Made by a program: the position numbers and the translations under genes. 64,000 nt of DNA from Caballeronia ptereochthonis. GTDB taxonomy: Bacteria; Pseudomonadota; Gammaproteobacteria; Burkholderiales; Burkholderiaceae. The stretch covers positions 1 to 64,000 of the forward strand of contig NZ_FCOB02000008.1 of NCBI RefSeq assembly GCF_001545075.1. The letters are read 5' to 3'. Position 1 is the first letter of the stretch; each line of letters opens with the position of its first letter. Of this stretch, positions 37,316 through 46,888 are shown piece after piece. The notes under the pieces are model-generated. The model ran no database searches. It was not told the DNA's origin and saw only the letters and a list, made by a program, of their open reading frames with translations.

Positions 37316-38245
37316 TCAGTCGAGAATGAAGTCGCGCGACGGCGCGAACGGCTTGGGCGCGTGGGCAAAATCGGGATCCGCCGCCATGTCGTGCAATGCG
37401 ACTTCGATCGTCTCGCACATCGCGTTTAGCGCGAGATCGTTCTCCTCGAGGCCGAACGGATCCTCGATCTGCGCGGCGATCGCTTCCAGCGACATGAACG
37501 CATACGCCACGAGCAGCGCAAAGAGCGGCGTGAGCAGGCCCGCGCCATCGACGAGCCCGAAAGGCAGCAACATGCAGAAGAGATAGACCGTGCGGTGGAT
37601 CATCACCGAATAGGAGAACGGCAGCGGCGTGGTCGCGATGCGCTCGCAGCCGCCGATCACATCGGACAGCGAATTCAGATTGTGTTCGATCGCGAGCAGC
37701 GCAAAGCCATCGATGGCGCCTTCGCGCTTGCGCTCGGCGGCCCATTCACCGAGCCAGAGCAGGATCAGCGCGGGTGGGAACTTCGCGGCGGCCACGCGTG
37801 CGTGCAGCTCGGGCGGCAGGCGCGGGGAGAGATCGGCGAGCGCATCGGTGCCGCGCAACTGATGACGCAGCGCGTGCGCCAGCGCGCCCAGGGCGGCGAG
37901 AAAGCGGCGGGTTTGAGCGGGGTCGCGCGGATCGGGCAGTGACAGCGCCTGGCGTCCGAGCGAGCGCGCCGTAATGACGAGCGTGCCCCACAGCCTGCGG
38001 CCTTCCCACCAGCGCTCGTAGCTCGCGCCGTTGCGAAAACCCAGAAACACCGCAAGCGCGATGCCCACGAGCGCGAACGGCGGCGTGCCGAGCCCGATCG
38101 GATACGTGCGCATATGGTCGTGCATGAAGATCGCCACCACCGAAAGCGCGAAGATCAGTCCGAGGCGCGGCAGCAGTTGCGGCAGCACGGAGCCTCGCCA
38201 CACGAACAGCAGCCGGAACCAGTTGAGCTTGGGGCGAATGATCAT
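37316..38245 (-). CDS. Bestrophin-like (UPF0187) membrane channel
   Basis: A 309-residue inner-membrane protein of the bestrophin/UPF0187 family, with about four hydrophobic helices. Family features include the N-terminal RPKLNWFRLLFVWRGSVLP, FLGFRNGASYERWWEGRRLWG and, near the C-terminus, the acidic EDPFGLEENDL. Bacterial homologues form pentameric anion or cation channels; E. coli has the related YneE. It is a single gene with no obvious operon partner. The low-GC ATPase/DUF4276 pair begins about 155 bp upstream of its start. Confidence 0.9.
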   Translation of the reverse strand: MIIRPKLNWFRLLFVWRGSVLPQLLPRLGLIFALSVVAIFMHDHMRTYPIGLGTPPFALVGIALAVFLGFRNGASYERWWEGRRLWGTLVITARSLGRQALSLPDPRDPAQTRRFLAALGALAHALRHQLRGTDALADLSPRLPPELHARVAAAKFPPALILLWLGEWAAERKREGAIDGFALLAIEHNLNSLSDVIGGCERIATTPLPFSYSVMIHRTVYLFCMLLPFGLVDGAGLLTPLFALLVAYAFMSLEAIAAQIEDPFGLEENDLALNAMCETIEVALHDMAADPDFAHAPKPFAPSRDFILD

Positions 38246-38399
38246 GACGGGACGCGGCGATTACATGCAGCGCACTCTGAGATCGGAGCAATATGGTTGC
38301 CACACCTGCTTTGACCGCGGTTGCTCCTTCGTACGTTGAAGCGATGCGATTGATCGTGAGCTGGCATCGCCCCCATCGTCCCTTCCTGATGTTTCGTTT

Positions 38400-38984
38400 T
38401 CACGTATTCGCTTGCTCTGCGACTACACGAGCGACGCCTTCGATGAATGCTGCGTAGCTTCGAGACTTGTTCGACCCGTGTTCGACGTTCAGATTAGGCG
38501 CGATTAGCCGAGCGCCTGCCAACTTCTGATAGGAAGGAATCAACGATTTCAATTCGATGGATGGCTTGTTCCAAGAATCGGGCTCGGCGAAGCGCTTCGC
38601 ATGGCGAGGCACGTTGAATTTTTGGTTCGGGTAAGCACGACGGAGCGCTTCCATGTCACCAAGATACCAGCTTTCAAGTTCTTGGCAGACCAAGCGAATC
38701 AAGGTTTCAGGCCTCTTGGCTTTTCGGCATTGTTCCAATAGCCGACCCTTCAGCGCAAGGCAGTCGGCGTTATCATTGTCTCGGACAACGACGAAACGAA
38801 CGTTTGGTTCGCGCCACGCTAACAATTTGCGCGAAATGCTTCGATCAAGGTCGGTCTTGCCCTCATGAGGTACACATTGAAAGTGTTCGTGGCGCACCCA
38901 GCCGGGAACCAAGCGAGGTAGAAGCTGATCGAGGAGGGTCGCCATTGATGGTTCTTCGACAAGAAAGATAATGCGGCCACTCAC
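38400..38984 (-). CDS. DUF4276 family protein (Toprim-like), partner of the adjacent ATPase
   Basis: A 194-residue protein. It shows the DUF4276 pattern: an N-terminal strand with conserved acidic residues, IIFLVEEPSM, then the Toprim-like acidic motif VVVRDNDNADC, and RLVCQELESWYLGD with a conserved Glu. Together these would form a metal-binding Toprim-type active site, so nuclease activity is a reasonable inference. I chose the GTG at 38984 because it forms a GTGA overlap with the ATPase stop codon and brings the family motif to the N-terminus. An ATG at 39017 would overlap the ATPase by 37 nt. Base composition is clearly lower in GC than neighbouring genes. Confidence 0.8.
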   Translation of the reverse strand: MSGRIIFLVEEPSMATLLDQLLPRLVPGWVRHEHFQCVPHEGKTDLDRSISRKLLAWREPNVRFVVVRDNDNADCLALKGRLLEQCRKAKRPETLIRLVCQELESWYLGDMEALRRAYPNQKFNVPRHAKRFAEPDSWNKPSIELKSLIPSYQKLAGARLIAPNLNVEHGSNKSRSYAAFIEGVARVVAEQANT

Positions 38985-40168
38985 CGATTGACCCCTTCGA
39001 ACAAACCTTGTTTCCAAAGATACCCAGGCAGATCACCATGTTCGAAAAGCGATCGTAGATTCTGTGAATCGCTCGCTCTGGAAATGCTAGAGAAGCCTTT
39101 TTCCTTTCTTAGGCAGTAGATTTCGTCGAGACTCAATGCATTGAGGAAGTCCGGAGAGTGCGTGGAAATGAAGACTTGACCTCCACGACGCGCATAGTCA
39201 CGAAACTCCTCTGCGAGTTCAGGTAGCAGTTCTGGATAAAGCTGATTCTCAGGTTCTTCAACCGCAAGCAACGGGTACGGTTGCGGATCATGCAAGAGCA
39301 CGAGATACGCGAACATCTTGATAGTGCCATCGGACACATATCGTGCAATGAAGGGGTCCTTGAAGCTGCCATCTTGGAATCTAAGTACGAGCCGCCCATC
39401 TTCAGTAGGTTTAGCTTCGACGACAGATACGCCCGGGACCCGACGCTGCATTGCATTCAACACTTTATCGAAAGCGTCGCGATGATTCTCAAAGAGGTAG
39501 TTCGCAACTAATGGAAGATTATCTCCGCGCGTGGAAAGATGTTCCGCAAAACCATCCTCTTGGCTTGGGCGCGCCTCGGAAACATGGAAATCCGAAATGT
39601 GCCAATTTTCGATCATCGTGCGAAAAGCACTTGCGGCCTTAAAACGGTCGAACTGGCCCAGACCTTTGATCGCGAGGATATCCGGCGCATCAAGTTCTTG
39701 TTCCTCTCGAGTAAGAAGTTCGTCAGCCTTCGAAAAATCTTCCTCATTCGTGATTGCGTAGCCCTTTCCGTAGTTGAAATCAAGGAAACGGAAAGGCGCA
39801 CCAAAACTTCCACGCTTGTATCGTAAAACCTCGCGGGCGACTATCGGGCGGCCGCTCTGATCTGGCTCGATCTTCAGGAGATAAGTGACCAAGCGTTCAC
39901 GCCCCGTGATCTCCAGGCGAAATTGCAAAGTGAATTCGATCGGCTCGTTCGCATGTCCGCGGCTGGCCAGTTCTTTGAAACCACCGCGTTTCGAGACAGC
40001 CTTTCCGACGTTCATCGATAATGCATCTTTCAAAAACGAAAAGACGTCGAAGAGAGTCGACTTACCTGTTCCGTTTGCGCCAACGAGGACGCAGAGGCGA
40101 GGTATATCCGTCAGTTTTGCGTCCCGGAAGAGCCGGAAATTTTTTATCTCGATGGATTCGATTTGCAT
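38981..40168 (-). CDS. AAA_21/OLD-type ATPase of a two-gene module
   Basis: A 395-residue SMC/ABC-like ATPase. It opens IESIEIKNFRLFRDA, with Walker A at residues 30-38 (GANGTGKST). An ABC-like signature lies in YVSDGTIKMFAYL, followed by Walker B LLAVEEPEN, a D-loop-like ENQLYPEL and the H-loop FISTHSPDFLNAL. This is the arrangement of OLD-family and RecF-like ATPases, but without a fused Toprim nuclease; that function would be supplied by the overlapping DUF4276 gene. The ribosome-binding site AAGGTG precedes the ATG at 40168. Codon usage is relaxed and AT-richer than the flanking argH and bestrophin genes, suggesting horizontal acquisition. The pair resembles ATPase-nuclease defence modules such as PARIS or Gabija in logic, not necessarily in identity. 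Confidence 0.85.
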   Translation of the reverse strand: MQIESIEIKNFRLFRDAKLTDIPRLCVLVGANGTGKSTLFDVFSFLKDALSMNVGKAVSKRGGFKELASRGHANEPIEFTLQFRLEITGRERLVTYLLKIEPDQSGRPIVAREVLRYKRGSFGAPFRFLDFNYGKGYAITNEEDFSKADELLTREEQELDAPDILAIKGLGQFDRFKAASAFRTMIENWHISDFHVSEARPSQEDGFAEHLSTRGDNLPLVANYLFENHRDAFDKVLNAMQRRVPGVSVVEAKPTEDGRLVLRFQDGSFKDPFIARYVSDGTIKMFAYLVLLHDPQPYPLLAVEEPENQLYPELLPELAEEFRDYARRGGQVFISTHSPDFLNALSLDEIYCLRKEKGFSSISRASDSQNLRSLFEHGDLPGYLWKQGLFEGVNR

Positions 40169-40232
40169 AGTGTCACCTTGGAATCATGCATATATCATGA
40201 ACCCCCGACTCGTCCGAAGGCGGGTTGCATAA

Positions 40233-41636
40233 TCAAAGCGCCGCGCGCGCCGCCTTCGCCGCCGCGCGCACCTGATCCGGGGCGGTGCCGCCCGGATGAT
40301 TGCGGCTCGCGACCGAACCTTCGAGCGTCAGATACTCGAACACGTCCTCGCCGATGAGATGCGCCACGTTCGGCAATTCCTTGCGCATTTCTTCCAGCGA
40401 AAGGTCCGCGATATCGCATTCGCGATCCACGCAGATGCGCACCGCGTGCGCGACCGCTTCGTGTGCGTCGCGGAAGGGCAGGCCGCGCTTCACGAGGTAG
40501 TCCGCGAGATCGGTCGCGGTCGAGAAGCCTTGGAGCGCCGCCGCGCGCATCGCCTGCGGCTTGACGGTGATGCCCGCCGCCATTTCCGCGAAGATGCGCA
40601 GCGTGTCGACGACCGTATCGACGGTATCGAACAGCGGTTCCTTGTCTTCCTGATTGTCCTTGTTGTAGGCGAGCGGCTGGCCTTTCATCAGCGTGAGCAG
40701 CGCCATCAGATGGCCGTTCACGCGGCCGGTCTTGCCGCGCGCGAGTTCGGGCACGTCCGGGTTCTTCTTCTGCGGCATGATCGACGAGCCGGTGCAGAAG
40801 CGGTCCGCCAGATCGATGAAGCCGACGCGCGGGCTCATCCACAGCACGAGCTCCTCGGAGAAGCGCGACACGTGCGTCATGATGAGCGCGGCCGCCGCAG
40901 TGAATTCGATCGCGAAATCGCGGTCGGACACGGCATCGAGCGAATTCGCGCAGATGCCGTCGAAGCCGAGCGTCGCAGCGACCGCGTGACGGTCGATCGG
41001 ATAGCTCGTGCCCGCGAGCGCCGCGGCGCCCAGCGGCAGGCGGTTCACCCGCGTGCGGCAATCGCGCATGCGCTCGGCGTCGCGCGCGAACATTTCGACG
41101 TAGGCGAGCAGGTGATGCCCGAACGTCACCGGCTGCGCGACCTGCAGGTGCGTGAAGCCGGGCATGATGGTGTCGGCGTGCTTCTCGGCCATGTCGATGA
41201 GCGCGGCGCGCAGGTCCTTCAGCAAGTCGCCGATGCGGTCGATCTCGCCGCGCAGCCACAGACGGATGTCGGTCGCGACCTGATCGTTGCGCGAGCGGCC
41301 GGTGTGCAGGCGCTTGCCGGCATCGCCGATCAGCGCGGTCAGACGCGCCTCGATGTTCAGGTGCACGTCTTCCAGATCCAGCTTCCACTCGAACTCGCCG
41401 CGCTCGATTTCGCCCTTGATCTGCGCCATGCCGCGTTCGATCGCGGCGAGGTCGTCGGCGCCGATGATCTTCTGCGCCGCGAGCATCGACGCATGCGCGA
41501 GCGAGCCCTGAATGTCGACGAGGGCGAGCCGCTTGTCGAAGAACACCGACGACGTATAGCGTTTGACGAGCTCCGACATCGGCTCGGAGAAGCGAGCCGA
41601 CCAGGCTTCGCCTTTTTTGTGGAGTTGGGACGTCAT
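40233..41636 (-). CDS. argH: Argininosuccinate lyase ArgH
   Basis: Last enzyme of arginine biosynthesis, splitting argininosuccinate into arginine and fumarate. The 467-residue protein belongs to the fumarase/aspartase superfamily, with the signature [12 protein letters not shown] beginning at G283 (S284/S285 in the flexible catalytic loop). It also has [13 protein letters not shown] and the [17 protein letters not shown] block. The start at 41636 gives the standard [16 protein letters not shown]. No other arg gene is adjacent. Confidence 0.97.
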   Translation of the reverse strand: MTSQLHKKGEAWSARFSEPMSELVKRYTSSVFFDKRLALVDIQGSLAHASMLAAQKIIGADDLAAIERGMAQIKGEIERGEFEWKLDLEDVHLNIEARLTALIGDAGKRLHTGRSRNDQVATDIRLWLRGEIDRIGDLLKDLRAALIDMAEKHADTIMPGFTHLQVAQPVTFGHHLLAYVEMFARDAERMRDCRTRVNRLPLGAAALAGTSYPIDRHAVAATLGFDGICANSLDAVSDRDFAIEFTAAAALIMTHVSRFSEELVLWMSPRVGFIDLADRFCTGSSIMPQKKNPDVPELARGKTGRVNGHLMALLTLMKGQPLAYNKDNQEDKEPLFDTVDTVVDTLRIFAEMAAGITVKPQAMRAAALQGFSTATDLADYLVKRGLPFRDAHEAVAHAVRICVDRECDIADLSLEEMRKELPNVAHLIGEDVFEYLTLEGSVASRNHPGGTAPDQVRAAAKAARAAL

Positions 41637-41704
41637 GGTGATGTGAATGGCGGTTGAGGCGGCCCGTTCTGCAAGCCGGAAGTCGACGATTTTAACATTT
41701 GGCG

Positions 41705-42517
41705 CTATGCGCTCCCCACGAGTATCACCAGTTTCAGATCCTCGCGATGCGCCGGCTTGAACGTGATCTGATTGAACACGATACGCCCGCGCGCCGGATG
41801 ATTGAACGCGCGCTCGCCGCCTTCACGCTCGAACACGTCCTGCGAGGCCCAGTAGCGCGCGAATGCATCGCTCGCGGCGCTCAGATCGTCGATCAGCGCG
41901 CGCGTCGGCGGATCGTTCAGATGGCGGATCGAATCGGCGCGAAACTCGGCGGCGAGCCGCCGCGCGCGCGTCTCCCAGTCGACGATCAGCTCCCGCGCCG
42001 CCGGCGACGTGAAGGTGTAGGTCAGCAGATTGCGGTCGTGCGCGCCGTCGAGCCAGCCGACGAACAGCTCGGCCGCGTGCCCGTTCCAGCGCAGCGCGTT
42101 CCATTGGCGGTCGAGCACGTAGGCGGGCGCGCCGATCAGGCCGACCGTCTGGAGCAGCGCGGCGGGCGCGTCCTGGCTCGCGGGGTCCGGCTCGGCGGGA
42201 TCGCGCTGGGCGGCGAGCTCGAACAGATACGCGCGTTCGGCGCGCGAAAGCTGCAGGGCGACGGCGATGCGCGCGAGCGCATCGGCGGACGCGGACACGG
42301 GGCGGCCCTGCTCGATCCACGTGTACCAGGTCGGACTCACGCCGCACAACTGGGCGACTTCTTCGCGGCGCAGGCCCGGCGTGCGGCGGCGCGGGCCGGG
42401 CGCGAGGCCGACCGCCTGAGGCGACAGGCGCTCGCGATGCGCGCGGATGAATTCGCCGAGCGCATGCGCGGGCGTCTCGGCGAGAGGTTCTGCGGGGGTT
42501 TTTTCTAAGGCGCTCAT
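41705..42517 (-). CDS. MmyB-type helix-turn-helix regulator
   Basis: A 270-residue regulator. It has an N-terminal XRE-like helix-turn-helix ([19 protein letters not shown] and [18 protein letters not shown], about residues 45-85) joined to a C-terminal MmyB-like ligand-binding domain ([35 protein letters not shown]). Actinobacterial MmyB proteins bind fatty-acid-like ligands and usually control one divergent neighbouring gene. Here the neighbour is a SAM methyltransferase whose start lies 140 bp away on the other strand, which is the probable target. The start at 42517 precedes the conserved domain; the frame extends further upstream into the promoter region. Confidence 0.88.
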   Translation of the reverse strand: MSALEKTPAEPLAETPAHALGEFIRAHRERLSPQAVGLAPGPRRRTPGLRREEVAQLCGVSPTWYTWIEQGRPVSASADALARIAVALQLSRAERAYLFELAAQRDPAEPDPASQDAPAALLQTVGLIGAPAYVLDRQWNALRWNGHAAELFVGWLDGAHDRNLLTYTFTSPAARELIVDWETRARRLAAEFRADSIRHLNDPPTRALIDDLSAASDAFARYWASQDVFEREGGERAFNHPARGRIVFNQITFKPAHREDLKLVILVGSA

Positions 42518-42657
42518 GAAGCTTGGACCCTTCGACCGGCCGCGGGCGCTGTCGACATGGTGGTTTAGATACCAGAATAATCTGTCAGCTTGTACTGGTA
42601 CAAAGCGGGCTCTATTGTAGCGGCAGACCATCCCCACGACGAACTCCGGAGTCCACG

Positions 42658-43422
42658 ATGAAACACCACGACCAGGTCGCCGATGCATTCGGCAGCACCG
42701 CCGCCGCCTATCTCACGAGCCAGGTTCACGCGAGCGGTGCGGATCTGCAGAATCTCGCCGCGACCTTCGCGGCCACGTGCGGCAGCGCGAGCGTGCTCGA
42801 CATGGGCTGCGGCGCCGGCCACGCGAGTTTCGCGATCGCACCGCACGTGCGCGAGGTCGTGGCTTACGACATCGCGCCTCAGATGCTCGCGACGGTCGAA
42901 GCCGCCGCGAAGGAGCGCGGCCTGACCACGATCCGCACGCAGCAGGGCGCGGCCGAAACGCTGCCGTTCGCCGACGCGACGTTCAACTGGGCCGTGAGCC
43001 GCATGAGCGCGCATCACTGGCGCGACGTTCCGGCCGCCCTGAAGGAAGTGCATCGCGTCCTGAAGCCTGGCGGGCGGCTGAAATTCATCGATATCGCGGG
43101 CATCGACGATCCGCTCTACGACACGCACATCCAGGCGATCGAGCTGCTGCGCGACGCCTCGCACATTCGCGACTACCGCGCCGACGAATGGATCGCGATG
43201 CTCGACGCCGCAGGCTTCGACGCACAGGTGACGGAGCGCTGGCGCATTCCGCTCGAGTTCGAGTCGTGGGTGACGCGGATGCGCACGCCGCCCGAGCGCG
43301 TGACGGCCATCCGCTCGATGTGGAACGGCGCGCCCGACGAAGTGCGCCAGTATTTCGGCGTGAAGGACGATTGCTCCTTCGAGCTCGATGCAATGATGAT
43401 CGAGGCGAAGCGCCGGGACTAA
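42658..43422 (+). CDS. Class I SAM-dependent methyltransferase (UbiE/YcgJ-like)
   Basis: A 254-residue soluble methyltransferase. Motif I is VLDMGCGAGHASFAIAP (about residues 46-62). It is followed by VVAYDIAPQML with the ribose-binding acidic residue, TLPFADATFNWAVSRMSAHHW (motif IV region) and LKEVHRVLKPGGRLKFID, typical of the Methyltransf_11/UbiE-like group. The substrate is not evident. The ATG at 42658 gives the YcgJ-like N-terminus MKHHDQVADAFGSTAAAY. It is divergent from a MmyB-type regulator and is the likely target of that control. Confidence 0.88.
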   Translation: MKHHDQVADAFGSTAAAYLTSQVHASGADLQNLAATFAATCGSASVLDMGCGAGHASFAIAPHVREVVAYDIAPQMLATVEAAAKERGLTTIRTQQGAAETLPFADATFNWAVSRMSAHHWRDVPAALKEVHRVLKPGGRLKFIDIAGIDDPLYDTHIQAIELLRDASHIRDYRADEWIAMLDAAGFDAQVTERWRIPLEFESWVTRMRTPPERVTAIRSMWNGAPDEVRQYFGVKDDCSFELDAMMIEAKRRD

Positions 43423-43457
43423 AAAAACGGCGTCGCGCCGGGAAGGCAGCGACGCCG
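43421..43457 (-). terminator. Terminator of ppc
   Basis: Nine-bp stem (CGGCGTCGC / GCGACGCCG) with a 12-nt loop. On the minus strand it is followed by seven Ts, 25 nt after the ppc stop. It may also act on the methyltransferase transcript. Confidence 0.8.
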
Positions 43458-43481
43458 CGTTTCACTGCGCGTGCAGGCGCG

Positions 43482-46400
43482 TCAGCCGGTGTTGCGCAAG
43501 CCCGCCGCGATCCCGTTGATCGTCAGGTGAATCCCGCGCCGCAGCCGCACGTTCTGATCGCCCGCGCGGTGACGCTTGAGCAGTTCCACCTGCAAGTGGT
43601 TGAGCGGATCGAGATACGGGAAGCGGTTCTTGATCGAGCGCGCGAGCAAAGGGTTGTCCGCGAGACGCTCGTTCCTGCCGGTGAGCTCGGCGAGCGCGTC
43701 GCAGGTGCGCTGGTGTTCCGCGACGATACGGTCGAAGACGTGCTTTCTCAGCTTCTTGTCGGTGACGAGCTGCGCATAGCGCGATGCAACCGCTAGATCG
43801 GTCTTCGCGAGCACCATGTCCATGTTCGACAGCAGGTTCTTGAAGAACGGCCACGTCTTGTGCATCTTGCGCAGCGTGGCCAAGCGCTTCGCGCGTTCTT
43901 CATCCGAGCCCGCGTGGTCGAGATAGGCCGACACCGCGCTGCCGAAGCCGTACCAGCCGGTGAGCAGCAGGCGGCATTGCCCCCACGAGAAGCCCCACGG
44001 AATCGCACGCAGGTCTTCGATCTTGCGCTGCTTCGGATCCTGCAGCTTGCGTGACGCCGGGCGGCTGCCGATGTTCAGCTCCGCGATCTCCGCGATCGGC
44101 GTCGAAGAGAAGAAGTAATCGGTGAAGCCGGGCGTCTCGTAGACGAGCGCGCGGTACGCGGCCATCGCGGCGTCCGACAGCGTCTGCATCACCTCTTCGA
44201 ATTGCGGCAATTGCGCGGGCGCGTTTTCGTGCGGCAGCAGCGAGGCCTCCAGCGTCGCCGCGACCACCGTCTCCAGATTGCGCCGGCCGATTTCCGGATT
44301 GCCGAACTTGCTCGCGATCACTTCGCCCTGCTCGGTCAGGCGAATCTGTCCGTCGACGGTGCCCGGCGGCTGCGACAGGATCGCCTGATAGGTCGGGCCG
44401 CCGCCGCGTCCGACCGTGCCGCCGCGGCCGTGGAAGAGCCGCAGTGTCGTGCCGCGCTCCTTGAAGAGCGCGACGAGCGCCAGTTCCGCGCGATAAAGCT
44501 CCCAGTTCGACGTGAGAAAGCCGCCGTCCTTGTTGCTGTCCGAATAGCCGAGCATCACTTCCTGTTCGTTGCCCTGATTCGCGATGAGCTTGTCGATGCC
44601 CGGCAGCGCGAAGAACTCGCCCATGATGACGGGCGCATTGCGCAGGTCGGCGATGGTCTCGAACAGCGGAATCACCATGAGGCCGTCGCGCGCCGGATCG
44701 TCCTTGCTGCCGACGCAGCCTTGCAGCACGCCCGTTTCCTTCTGCAGCAGCATCACTTCGAGCAGATCGCTGACGGTTTCCGTGTGCGAGATGATGTAGT
44801 TGCGCACCGCGCGCGCGCCGAACTTCTGGCGGGTTTCGCGCGCGGCTTCGAGCACGCCGAGTTCGCTTTTCGCGAGATCGGAATACTCGGCGTACGGCAG
44901 GCGCAGCGGACGCGGCTGGGCCAGTTCCTTGAGCAGCACCTCACGCTTCTGTTCTTCGGAAAGCGATGCGTAATCGGCCACCACGCCCGCGCGCGCGAGC
45001 AATTCGGCGACGACCGCTTCGTGGATGTCCGAGCTCTGCCGCAAGTCGATGCTCGCGAGATGGAAGCCAAAGACTTCGGACGCGCGCGCGAGCGGCGACA
45101 GACGCAGGATCGACATCGACGCGCCATGATGCTCGGTGAGCGAGTCGATCAGCACGTGAAGATCGCGCGTGAACTCGGCGGCATCGGCGTAGGGCGTCGC
45201 GCGAATGGGCGCCGCGCCGCGCCCCGCGCTGCGCACCGCGACCGCGCCTTCGCCGAGGCGCACGCGCGCGCTCGCCGCAAGCCGCGTGTAGATGCCGATG
45301 AGCGCGCGCCGATAAGGCTCGTCGGTGCGATGCGGCGACTGGTCAGGCGATGCATCGGCGAGCGCCTTCAGCGCATCGCTCGATCCCGCGAGCAGATTCG
45401 ACACGGACAGCTCCGCGCCGAGCATGTGAACCTGTTCCAGATAGTGCTCGAAGATCACGGTCGCCTGCCGCGTGATGGCGGTCTCGAGCGTCTGCGCCGT
45501 GACGTTCGGATTGCCGTCGCGGTCGCCGCCGATCCAGCTTCCCATCTGGAAGAACGGCGGCAGGCGCACGGGCAGGCCGTGCTCGCCGAGGGCGGTTTCG
45601 ATGTCGGCGTAGAGCGCGGGAATCTCTTCGAGGAAGGTCGCGCGATAGTAGGACAGCGCGTTCTCGATTTCATCGGCGACGGTCAGGCGCGCGTCGCGCA
45701 GCATGCGCGTCTGCCAGAGCGAGGTGACGCGCGCGCGCAGCACCGCCGCGTTGTGGGCGCGCTCGCGCGCGGTCAGTTCCTGGTCGCGCTCGGCGAGCAG
45801 GCGCGCGATGTCGTGCTGCGCGTCGAGAATGCTCTTGCGCGACACTTCGGTCGGGTGCGCGGTGAGGACCGGAACGATCAGCGCGTCGCCGAAGAATTTC
45901 TCCAGCAGCTTGCGCGTCGCGCTGACGTTCTTCTGCTCCCGCATGCGCTCGATCGCATAGGCGATCGTGCCCGGCTGCGAGCCGGAGCCCGCGAGCGCGT
46001 GAATGCGGCGGCGCCGATTGTGATGCCGGTCCTCGGCGATGTTCGCGAGATGCGAGAAATAGCTGAACGCGCGCACGACGGAGACCGTCTGTTCCGGCGA
46101 CAGGGCGCGCAGGCGTTTCTCGAGGGTCTGCGCGGCCTCCCTGTCGTCCTCGCGGCGGAATTTCACGGCCGACTGACGAATGGCTTCGACCACGTCGAAC
46201 ACGGCGTCGCCTTCCTGCTCGCGCAGCACTTCGCCGAGCAGGCGGCCGAGGAAGCGGATGTCCTCGAAGAGCGGGCGGTCCTTGTCGTCGCGGGTGCGGC
46301 TCGACGGCTTCGCGCGCGCCGCGCCGTTCGGACGCGGTGCGGCTTTGGCCCGGGTCGCGGCGGGCTTCACCGCGGCCTTGACGCCGGGTGCGGCGGGCCT

Positions 46401-46550
46401 CGCCTTCGGCGCGGCGGCCGCTTTCGATGCCTTCGCGGCCGTGGCGGCCTTCGTGACGATGGGCGACGACGCCGCGGCGGACGCGTCGGAGGAAGACTCG
46501 GGCAATGCGGCGTTGCGGCGCGCGGAGCGTGCCGATCCAGAAGACGTCAC
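43482..46550 (-). CDS. ppc: Phosphoenolpyruvate carboxylase Ppc
   Basis: Anaplerotic enzyme that carboxylates PEP to oxaloacetate. The 1022-residue protein has the catalytic His232 in [13 protein letters not shown] (His138 in E. coli) and the second signature [18 protein letters not shown]. It also carries the glycine-rich [14 protein letters not shown] loop and the C-terminal NTG that binds the aspartate inhibitor. The first ~90 residues are an Ala/Lys/Pro-rich low-complexity extension absent from E. coli Ppc, which accounts for the extra length. The conserved domain begins near [19 protein letters not shown]. It is divergent from hemC across about 340 bp. Confidence 0.96.
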   Translation of the reverse strand: MTSSGSARSARRNAALPESSSDASAAASSPIVTKAATAAKASKAAAAPKARPAAPGVKAAVKPAATRAKAAPRPNGAARAKPSSRTRDDKDRPLFEDIRFLGRLLGEVLREQEGDAVFDVVEAIRQSAVKFRREDDREAAQTLEKRLRALSPEQTVSVVRAFSYFSHLANIAEDRHHNRRRRIHALAGSGSQPGTIAYAIERMREQKNVSATRKLLEKFFGDALIVPVLTAHPTEVSRKSILDAQHDIARLLAERDQELTARERAHNAAVLRARVTSLWQTRMLRDARLTVADEIENALSYYRATFLEEIPALYADIETALGEHGLPVRLPPFFQMGSWIGGDRDGNPNVTAQTLETAITRQATVIFEHYLEQVHMLGAELSVSNLLAGSSDALKALADASPDQSPHRTDEPYRRALIGIYTRLAASARVRLGEGAVAVRSAGRGAAPIRATPYADAAEFTRDLHVLIDSLTEHHGASMSILRLSPLARASEVFGFHLASIDLRQSSDIHEAVVAELLARAGVVADYASLSEEQKREVLLKELAQPRPLRLPYAEYSDLAKSELGVLEAARETRQKFGARAVRNYIISHTETVSDLLEVMLLQKETGVLQGCVGSKDDPARDGLMVIPLFETIADLRNAPVIMGEFFALPGIDKLIANQGNEQEVMLGYSDSNKDGGFLTSNWELYRAELALVALFKERGTTLRLFHGRGGTVGRGGGPTYQAILSQPPGTVDGQIRLTEQGEVIASKFGNPEIGRRNLETVVAATLEASLLPHENAPAQLPQFEEVMQTLSDAAMAAYRALVYETPGFTDYFFSSTPIAEIAELNIGSRPASRKLQDPKQRKIEDLRAIPWGFSWGQCRLLLTGWYGFGSAVSAYLDHAGSDEERAKRLATLRKMHKTWPFFKNLLSNMDMVLAKTDLAVASRYAQLVTDKKLRKHVFDRIVAEHQRTCDALAELTGRNERLADNPLLARSIKNRFPYLDPLNHLQVELLKRHRAGDQNVRLRRGIHLTINGIAAGLRNTG

Positions 46551-46888
46551 GTTGGGTTCCTCTCAGAAGCTGCGAAGCCAAAGACACATCGACGTGACGC
46601 GGCGACTTCGGAAAGCGCCGCATCCTGCAGGAAACCGCCGGCCGTGGTGAACGGCCGTGCGTCAAACCGGCGACAGCATGCCGCGCCGTTCCTCGCGCCC
46701 GGAAGCGTTCATCGGGCACGATGCGGCTGTTGCCGCCGCTCACGCCGATTCAAACGCACCGCGGACGCCCCGAAAGGCGCATCGGACAAGGCTCTCGCGC
46801 GCTGCCCGTCTGTCAGTGGACCTTGGCGTGCGTGCTACCATTGTTCGCTAATATCCATTCATCCATCCCGTCATTCGATCGAGCATCA
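46551..46888. other. Intergenic region between ppc and hemC
   Basis: About 340 bp between two divergent genes. No gene is evident in any frame. The last 50 bp before hemC are AT-richer (GCTAATATCCATTC) and probably contain the heme-operon promoter, but I cannot assign a -35/-10 pair with confidence. Confidence 0.5.

Noticed and set aside
38981-40168. The ATPase as a chromosomal RecF or SbcC
   Set aside because: Length, the lack of RecF-specific motifs and the coupled DUF4276 partner do not fit; RecF sits with dnaA/dnaN and SbcC is far longer.
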